Shown: positions 56,491 through 64,000 of the stretch, in pieces | Numbering within the stretch: position 1 is the first letter of the stretch | Layout: every line of letters starts with the position of its first letter | Source of the DNA: Panaeolus papilionaceus | Lineage: Eukaryota; Basidiomycota; Agaricomycetes; Agaricales | Reading direction: 5' to 3' | DNA: 64,000 nt | Assembly: GCA_015501605.1 (NCBI GenBank) | Contig: JADNRZ010000016.1 | Location: 620,001-684,000 of the forward strand | Translations under genes and position numbers: made by a program | The notes under the pieces: generated by a model | The model's input: the letters and a program-made list of their open reading frames with translations, nothing else | Database searches by the model: none | What the model was told of the DNA's origin: nothing

Positions 56491-58040
56491 GCGCAAAGTG
56501 AGATCACTGCATTTCGGGATCGACAATGCACAAAATTAGTTGTACAGGAAGGCACGAGGTTAACAGCCTCGGAGTTGCGTGTCATACCTCAAACCCGTCT
56601 CATTGCGGCAGCGGGACGACCACGAGGCATGCTCTTAGGGGTTGCTGAAACAAGCATGACGTGGTGGTAGAGGGGGATTGTTTTCAGAAGAGATGACGAA
56701 AACATGAGAATTAGCGGATTGTTAGGGACCACGAGACGCAGTTAGCGGTCGGACCGACGACAATACGCCGCATCAGAGATGCATTGTTCGCAGATGTGGG
56801 AGCAGCTGGAAGCAGTGGTGATGTTACTTTGCATCAGAGTCTACAGAGTGCAAGCACTATCATAAGACAAAACAACGCGGCTCATGAAGATAAAAGGGCC
56901 AATACGCAGTCTGGATTGATGTAGGATGGTTTGATTAGCGCTTGCGCGTGATATTTCAGCACCACCCTTCTGACAGTGCAATTGTTCACAGATCACTAGC
57001 GCCAAGAAATGAAAATCAGATATACATCGAATCAGAACGTTAACTGCGACAGAGATGGGAGCTGGGCTGGGATGGGAAAGGGAGCTGCGAATCGAGGTAA
57101 AGATATCCTGCGATGTAGAATATAGCCTTCCTTGTAGCAATCTAGAATCAATATTTCCGCATGATGTTCCTTTATTCGAACACTGGCCAGAAGGCGATTG
57201 AGATCCACACCAAGCACTAAAAGCAAAACAAAAAAGAAACTGATTTTAGGTGAAGTTCAATTTTTTATTCTCAAGCACGTGGGTGAGTGAGTATGTAAGC
57301 GGATCAGACGGCAAACAAATTTGCTCCACCACCGGCCCAAAACGATTTGGAGCTTGAGCCTTGAATGGAGTTGAATGAAGTTGAATGTATGTAACAGAAA
57401 ACCAGAACCAGGTTGAAGCTAAACACCCAACACAAGATTTTTCGCAGTGAGTCCACACTTGCAAGACAAAGTATCAAGCCCTAGGTTCAGTTGTACCGAG
57501 TAACGATCCTGCTTTTCCATCCTGTCTTGATGACTCGCTATTCAACATGGGCATGTCGTGGATGCCGACAAAGATCAAAGAAGTACCATTGATTGACGAT
57601 AGAGAAGTCAAGTTCCAGGTTCTACAAGCTCCTTTGTTGCACACTGTAAGGCGAAAGGGTCCTCGCAAGGGTGACCACGTTGTTGCCACGAGTGGCTCGA
57701 CCCATATCCCCGGTTTCGTGGCTTGAATCGTATTTTGTGTTCGCATTCAGTCATGATTTCCCGCTAAATTTTCTAACTGAATTATGACAAACACCGCATT
57801 CTCATCCACAAGGTCGCAGGCGGAGGAGCGGGATGTAGTTGCGATGATGGATCCTATAATACTGCACGTAACGTAAAATAACTGCACCATAAAACGCAGT
57901 GAAGCGTGTGGGAGCCCAACAAAGGTGCGTCGGTTGCAGGATATCAAAGGGATTGTGGCCTCAAAGGCGCGAACACCTGCCCCTTTTACGACTATTCCCG
58001 GAACTGTATTGTTTTGTGATACTGCTTTCTTCACCCGAAA
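56491..58040. other. 1.5 kb intergenic with one possible coding remnant
   Basis: At 57449-57726 the plus strand is open for about 90 codons (reading SLFNMGMSWMPTKIKEVP and ending GSTHIPGFVA), preceded by TTTTTCGCAG, a possible splice acceptor. No family match and no start codon upstream. Otherwise nothing. Confidence 0.3.
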
Positions 58041-58042
58041 TC

Positions 58043-58052
58043 AGATATAAAG
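58043..58052 (+). promoter_or_regulatory. TATA box of the F-box gene
   Basis: GATATAAAGA about 52 bases upstream of the ATG at 58099. Confidence 0.55.
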
Positions 58053-58098
58053 AGAAACATGTCCACTAGTCGCATCACACGTTCTACCCTCTTTCATC

Positions 58099-59326
58099 AT
58101 GTCTCTCCCAGTCGAACTCTTTGACCTGATATTCCCCCATTGTGCCAGAGGGGAGCTTTACCATGTGTCTCTTGCATGTCGACTGTTTTACAGCATAACT
58201 CGACCTCTTCTCTACAAGCATATCGTTCTCGATCAACCAGCATCAATCGACTTGCTGCTGACACTGTGCTGCTCGCGGTCCACACGCAACGGCAGCCTCG
58301 TTCAATCCCTTCGTATCGTCATACTGGGGGACTCTATGCGCAAAAGACTAACCAACAAAGAAATGGACAAGTACACCCTTCTATCTCATGGCGCATCATC
58401 AGTCGCAATTCAAAATGTCCTCGGGTACTCCGGACCGGATCGGTACTATAAGGTTCTCAATAGCGCATTGCGTCGTCTCCGTCATTTGAAGTCCCTCGAT
58501 ATCGAAATCCATGGAGCTGTATCGCCAAAATTACAGTTGGGCCTAACAGAGAGGTTATTCGAAGGGTGCATTTTTAATTTGCGAACGTTCAAAACCAACC
58601 TCGCTGTCGACGCCGGACTCGCCAATTTCCTTCGTACCCAATCTCATCTCAAATCACTTCGCCTCATGCACAATACGAAGGATCAGGCATCACATTTCCC
58701 CGGTCGTCGTCGTTCTATATCAGATCTTCATCCCAACACGCCTGGATTCAGCCATCCATCATTGCGCACATTAACCGTCTCTGACCTGCTTCCTCAATCG
58801 ACAATCAACTATGTCTATAAATTCGGCCAGATCAAAGAATTCAACATCCTCTTTCTCAACCCCACCAACAAACGCGAGTACCTTCCACCGTGCTTGAAGA
58901 CATCCCTCGTAAAGCGGAGCTCTGTTAGATATCTCGCAGTCACGTACCTCAACCAGCTCGTTCCAGGACATTTCGAAGTCCTGGCGAGCCATATGCCAAA
59001 TGTGCGGAGCCTCGAGATTAAGGTTAGCGTTCTAACGAAGGTAAACCCCAAAGTGTATTTCTTATTTGAATAAACTGATGAACGATATTTATAAATAGGA
59101 CGCGCTCGAACAAATGGCAGCGGCCCTCGAAAAATTCCCCTCTCTCCAGGTCATCCATCTTCACTCGCATAGTTTCTGCGGACCGTATAACCTTGAAGGG
59201 GCCAGAGAGATCGTCGCGCTTTATATTAAAGCCTTTCGACGGTGGTTCAAGAAATGTGATTCGTTGAATGAGATTTGGCTACCTCAGTACCATCACCATA
59301 TGACAAGACGCGTAACGACTTCTTGA
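58099..59326 (+). CDS. F-box / leucine-rich protein
   Basis: Exons 58099-59022 and 59099-59326 (76-nt GT-AG intron, phase 0) encode 383 residues. An F-box-like N-terminus, MSLPVELFDLIFPHC...LYHVSLACRLFYSITRPLLY, would bind Skp1. The remainder has irregular leucine-rich segments (LRRLRHLKSLDIEI, LRTQSHLKSLRLM, HPSLRTLTVSDLL, MPNVRSLEIK, FPSLQVIHLHS), the layout of the large Agaricomycete F-box families that choose substrates for SCF ubiquitin ligases. No substrate can be predicted. The frame is intact and the start has a TATA box. Confidence 0.8.
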
Positions 59327-60120
59327 TTATTACCACTCTGTTTTGCACTTATTGCCCGCAACTGCTTCGTCGATTAAACGTAGTACTTGAACCTTATTAT
59401 CGTACGTTAAGTTATGTTCCCGATATTGGATAATCAATTGTTTCTTCTTTGACATTTTGAGGCTTAATTGCATTTGGGGCCATGATGGTCGAAGGCGGTG
59501 CCCGTGTGCAAAGCCGAACGCCCCATCCATGTCTGACAACGTCAATGCCTACTCTTTGGGACATGACGTTCAGTCTTAAACAGATAGCCCTCAATAAGTT
59601 ATATAATAGATGTGGTGGCACTGCATGTACACAAAAGGGTAGGCTGGAGATTATTAAATTAACCCGGAGGATTCGGCGCATCCAGACTTCTGCCGCACTG
59701 TTGCCCTAGTTCTCATGTATTGAATCACACAGATGAGATAGATATTGCTACCGACTCTTTTGTCGTCATAAGATCAACATCTGGTTTTGTATTAGGCTTT
59801 CGATGATATCGAAAACGGTATGCCTACATGTATGTATGCGGCTGTATGCAGGTCTCAGCGAGGTAGTGATTGGGTCCGGACGAATTATTTCTGACTCTAC
59901 CGTTCCCTCTCCGGCGCCGAATGGCTGCGAATTGGTTGCGAATTGGCGGTACATTCATATTATCATCTGTCATCGCTCGGTTCGTGCCACCCCTCAGGTA
60001 ATTATGATAATCTACAGATATCTCTTTCATTTTTACAAAGTATAAACTAAGAATTTAAATCAGAATATATGCAAGCAGAATACATCAGGATATGACCTTG
60101 GATATATAAAACGTGGATGA
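59327..60120. other. Intergenic, nothing recognised
   Basis: About 0.8 kb between the F-box gene and the hairpin; no frame with support. Confidence 0.4.
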
Positions 60121-60399
60121 CAGTCCTGGCACATTCCGAGGCCCTTCGAACTTTGGCATCCCATTGGACGTTGATGCGATGCTCTTATTGGTGGTTCAGC
60201 TTGAGTTCCTCAAGGGGGCGTGTGTTTTTAGGATATCTGTCACCTTTACTCCAGCTGGAAGCGCTTCGAGTCTATCTGTTTCAATATCCTAAAAACACAC
60301 GCCCCCTTGAGGAACTCAAGCTGAACCACCAATAAGAGCATCGCATCAACGTCCAATGGGATGCCAAAGTTCGAAGGGTCTCGGAATATGCCAGGACTG
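60121..60399. repeat. 279-bp hairpin with 116-bp near-perfect arms
   Basis: 60121-60236 and 60284-60399 are reverse complements with only two mismatches around a 47-bp loop. The plus strand through loop and right arm reads LLQLEALRVYLFQYP...LEELKLNH, reminiscent of an F-box/LRR fragment, so it may derive from inverted duplication of such a gene. A transcript would fold into long dsRNA. Confidence 0.9.
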
Positions 60400-61172
60400 C
60401 TATGCAGTCCATGGCTCTCATCCAAGTATGTTACTATATACCTCCCAAATAGTAGGCATTCCTGGGCGAGGAAATACTTATCGTGCAGTCATGAAATCTG
60501 GTTATTTGATGGCATCAGTTTCTACTAAACTGACTCTTTCCCTTACTTTCACCACAAGACGGTTCGTGACAGAAATACCCAAGTGGTGGCGTTTTCAACT
60601 AGTGTCTGCCGGAAAAACTGCCTGGCTCATTCCCCCAGCTTTCTTCATTTAAAAATGATATTCATATAGAAAAATAAAAGTTTTATCGAGATACCAAGTC
60701 TCAAGCCCAGGGGAGCAGAGCAAGATATTCCAGACGATAGTATCTAACTCTTAAATATTTCATTGTGCTGAAAAGCTCCGGATTTTCCTATTTCCCAGTC
60801 AGGAATTTTGCTGTTTTTGATGAGCACATGTAACCTTAGTGCCTCGGTATTTTTCGATCGACGGTGTTGGCACCTTCGGACTCTTTGTGTGGGGTGGTGC
60901 TGCACTTTCTCAGTGTTTATACGGAGGTAATTGACGAAGTCGTCGATGTCCCGGAAGCTTTAGATATTAACTTCAGACGTGATAATTTGGCATGAGTAGG
61001 TTTGAGTTTGACGGGGTTCGCCGTCAATTCGCCGTCGATTCGCTACTTTTGTCGGTAACTACATATGTCACCGACAATGTGGTTTGCTACTACACGCTCA
61101 TAATAAAATGACTCTCATATTGGAAGAGAGTCGAGATTCCACCCCTCTGAACCACCATCCAGCCACAGCAAA
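60400..61172. other. Intergenic, nothing recognised
   Basis: A 99-codon frame at 60356-60652 overlaps the hairpin arm and lacks support. The rest is non-coding. Confidence 0.35.
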
Positions 61173-61943
61173 ATGTGCAGCTTTATCCTCGTAGTTGTTT
61201 TGGTGCTGATGCCGATCATCCTCAGCGTTTCGGTGCTCGCGTACACTTGTCTATCTTTACTAGTGCATCATTTCGAACCATCACTTATCAGGCCAATTCT
61301 GGACTTGGTCACACATATCGCCCAGGTCATGGAATCCAGTCCGTTGCGGGACGAGACAATTTATGGACACTTAATGTATGTGAGGCCTAATATTTTATCA
61401 TAGCATCCATGTCATAACTAACTATGTGAATCCGATGGCGCTTCGCTCTTCAGGCTCTTGCAGCGCGCTCTCACAGCATTGCACCATTATGACCACCTTC
61501 CAGTTTATCAACAATTCGGTCGAGGGCAAGTGCGTAGGATGTTGGAAGACGAGTGCTTAGGGAGCTTTAAATCTATTAGTATGTACCTAAAGGTGCGTTT
61601 ACGCTTCGGCGAGCATCGGAGACTTTCAGAGGCGTTCTGACGCCAAAGAGCACAGACCCTTCAGCGGCAACGTCAAGAGGAGCCTATACCAACAATGCAA
61701 CCATGGATTAGGGGTCCCCAATCACCAAACCCCACTCTTTCAAGTTTGGGATCAACCATAATGCAGACTGTATTCGATCCTCCGTCCAGCACAGCCACCA
61801 CCGGCGAGTCTCCTTTTTCGACATTCGTCGGTACTCTACTCAATATGCCAATCTCCTTCAATAATGTTGCCAACACCACTGGGCCTACAATTACTTCGAC
61901 AGAGCAGCATTCAGTGATACCTGATAGTCGGCGCCGTAGATGA
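61173..61943 (+). pseudogene. Membrane-anchored protein gene with one in-frame TGA
   Basis: Exon 61173-61375, intron of about 79 nt (GTATGT...TTCAG), then exon 61455-61943 in phase 2. The N-terminus MCSFILVVVLVLMPIILSV is a signal anchor or signal peptide. A helical region follows (LLQRALTALHHYDHLPVYQQFGRG), then an Arg/Gln-rich helix and a Ser/Thr/Pro-rich C-terminus ending DSRRRR. The only interruption is TGA at 61638-61640, between LSEAF and RQRAQTLQRQ; the charged helix continues in the same frame, so CGA (Arg) to TGA is the simplest reading. Family unknown. Alternatives are stop read-through or two separate short genes. Confidence 0.5.
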
Positions 61944-62140
61944 AATTCTTGCACATTATGTCAACACAATCATCTCTCTTTGATCCAGTCGAGTAAAACG
62001 GGTGCCGGACTTATTATCACTGGCCTGATCCGTTTATTAGTGCAATTACGTGGTCAATTCACACACTTCCTTTAATCTAATGACAAAGTATTATCTATGC
62101 ATGCGAATTTTGTGTGTAGTATCTGTAAGACTTGGACTTA

Positions 62141-64000
62141 TTATGTTTTTACCTCGGCATCCTTTTGATCATTGACAACCGCTTCCTGCCCTCCGCTCTG
62201 AACCTTCTCCTTTTCGAGGTCTTGAGTTCGTTCATTCAACGTTTCAGAGGTCTTCTTACGAGCCTTTTCTTCATTAATCCAGTCCTGTATAGCTTCGAGA
62301 GCTCCCTTCGGACTGTCTTTGAAATTCAACAAGAAGCCCTGTAGCTCCGCAACAGAGAATGTGTGGTCGGGGATGGAGGATACGAATGTGTTGGCGAGAT
62401 CCTCAACTTTGTCGACGCCAAACTCTGGCTTCAACTCTTTCCCAAACCTGGTTTTGGAGTAGAATCGCATGAATAAATTTCTGGCCTGAATCTCGTTGGC
62501 AAGGTGGTATTCGATTTTAACATCGATTCGACCAGGCCGAATAAGCGCTGGATCGAGTTCCTCAATGTGATTTGTCTGTTTGACCATATTAGTGCCGGGT
62601 TATGATCAATTCGCGGTTTGAATGACATACCGTCGCAAAGAATATCCTCCCTTCATCACTTCCAATCCCATCCAATGCGTTGAGCAATCCAGAGAGTGTC
62701 ACCGAAGCTTCAGGTTCTGTCGGGCGTTCAGTTGGGACAACCGGATTCTGTCCGGGACCGGCATTTTCCTTTGACTTAGAGCGGGAGGCAGTAAATGCGC
62801 AGTCTATGTCTTCGATGAGCAAAATGGCGCGCTTAGGAATCGCTGAGATGGAGTTTTGCAATACGTCGTCGTTTATACTTTGTAGCGGTGATGGATTTCG
62901 AATGATGAGGATGTATCAACAAAAAAAAAGCCTTGGGACTCACGACGACGATGATAAGGAAAGTGAGTAGATCTCGAGGTTGAGCTCTCCTGCCTGAAGT
63001 AGACATTAAATATATGTTAATTCCGTTCCAAATAGTAGATACGTACTAGAGCGTGGACTGTGGAGGCTTTTCGCTGGTTAGCATATTGCTACATCAACTT
63101 CAATACTTGGTCCAGAACTTACTTTTTCCTGTTCCAGGAGGCCCGAACAGCAAGTACCCCCTTCGATACGGAATGCCGACTTCACCGTACCAGTCTCCCG
63201 AATCTAGGAACTCCTTTATATCACCTAATAGTTTGTCCATAGTCCCTTTTGGCAGAACGACGCTTTCAAGGGGCCGCTTCGGCTTGTATTTGCCTTCAGG
63301 CCAGACCGAAGCACCGAAGTAATTAAGGGAAGGAGACGAGAGGGAGTGTACCACAATGTGACTGGACGCCTTCAACTGATGAAGATGCTTAGCATGCGCT
63401 ATAAGCGAACCAAGAACGGAGGTTTTTCGGGTGAAGATTCTTAAGTAAATTAAAAAGGGTCATATGATAAATATAAATCTGAGCGACAAGAAGAAGCATG
63501 GCGTACTTGAGATCCATACGTGCTCTTTCTGGCATCCCGTATATATTAGTCGAGCCTGAAGTCGACGCCGTAGAGTCCATTATCTCAACCCAGTACGAAT
63601 TCCAGCGAAAGAGATGCGGCGATTGATATACGGGAAGGTAGTCTGCGTCAATTGAATCATATTTCTTCTTGTTTTGCGAGGATGGGCATGCTTCGGCCAT
63701 AGAGATGCCATCTTTGACTGCTTTGGCAGAACCCGTGACATCGAAGTGCCTGCTCTGAGCCCAGATCTTGTGTTCTTGCTTCATATCACCGAAGTAAGAT
63801 TAAATTTAGACAAGGTTCAAGATCTATAAAAAGAAGTCTTACATACCAGAAAGGTGGTGATCCAGGTATGAGCAGGATCGCCTTCATAGAATGTGGCATG
63901 AACCGCAAGTGCTAGGTCACCAACGCGCATTGTGAGATGGGAATTATCTGGGTAATCGAGCCGATTCACGTACAGAAACCAAGCCTCTGAATAGCCCATT
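62141..64000 (-). CDS. BCS1-like AAA ATPase, partial at right edge
   Basis: Exons (minus) 64000-63847 (incomplete at its 5' side), 63778-63507, 63439-63123, 63066-63047 (20 nt), 62993-62944, 62877-62631 and 62575-62141; six introns of 53-68 nt, all in phase. At least 498 codons. The BCS1 N-terminal domain is visible ([29 protein letters not shown]), then the AAA core: Walker A GPPGTGKTST split by an intron after GTGK, Walker [12 protein letters not shown], sensor [16 protein letters not shown] and arginine finger RPGRID. The C-terminus is charged. BCS1 inserts the Rieske protein into mitochondrial complex III; basidiomycetes also have BCS1-like paralogues of unknown role, and I cannot tell which this is because the targeting region is outside the window. 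Confidence 0.92.

Overview
The window looks like nuclear DNA of a mushroom-forming basidiomycete (Agaricomycetes, probably Agaricales). The evidence is the many 41-76 nt GT-AG introns, a KDZ-class transposase with a CxC2-type cysteine cluster, a Ty3/gypsy element with a chromodomain-like tail, a class II secreted heme peroxidase, and basidiomycete-type PAK/Cla4 kinase and BCS1-like genes. The peroxidase points to a litter or wood decomposer.

Layout. 1-803: 5' end of a Ty1/copia element on the minus strand (LTR, primer-site-like sequence, start of gag) running off the left edge. ~804-3713: PIF/Harbinger element with a three-exon DDE transposase and a convergent coiled-coil partner. ~3714 to ~27.3 kb: a very large KDZ DNA transposon carrying at least five genes. 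It is interrupted by a complete gypsy element (6611-12824, matching 406-bp LTRs, CCACC target duplication) and by a 3,664-bp foldback palindrome (18675-22338, 8-bp duplication CAATACTC) sitting inside the transposase gene. 27.8-40.9 kb: repeat-rich ground with members of an unrecognised secreted-protein family, two short TIR elements with TA duplications, and a 5'-truncated LINE on the minus strand.

41-64 kb holds most of the ordinary host genes: a small secreted protein, a single-pass membrane protein and its partial duplicate, mitochondrial uS19 (RSM19), a class II peroxidase with a Glu/Ser/Asp manganese site, a Cla4-type PAK kinase, an unknown 215-aa protein, an F-box protein, a membrane-anchored gene broken by one TGA, and a BCS1-like AAA ATPase running off the right edge.

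The left 27 kb is a nest of mobile DNA with readable insertion order: KDZ first, then gypsy and foldback inside it, Harbinger probably at its left end, and copia beside or inside Harbinger. The KDZ passenger genes are decaying. One has four in-frame TGA codons, each explainable as CGA to TGA (loss of a methylatable CpG), and the transposase has one frameshift plus the foldback insertion. Short CCGCGG or CCGCTGCGG palindromes recur about every 600 bp through KDZ-derived DNA, coding and non-coding alike, but I saw none in the two nested elements.
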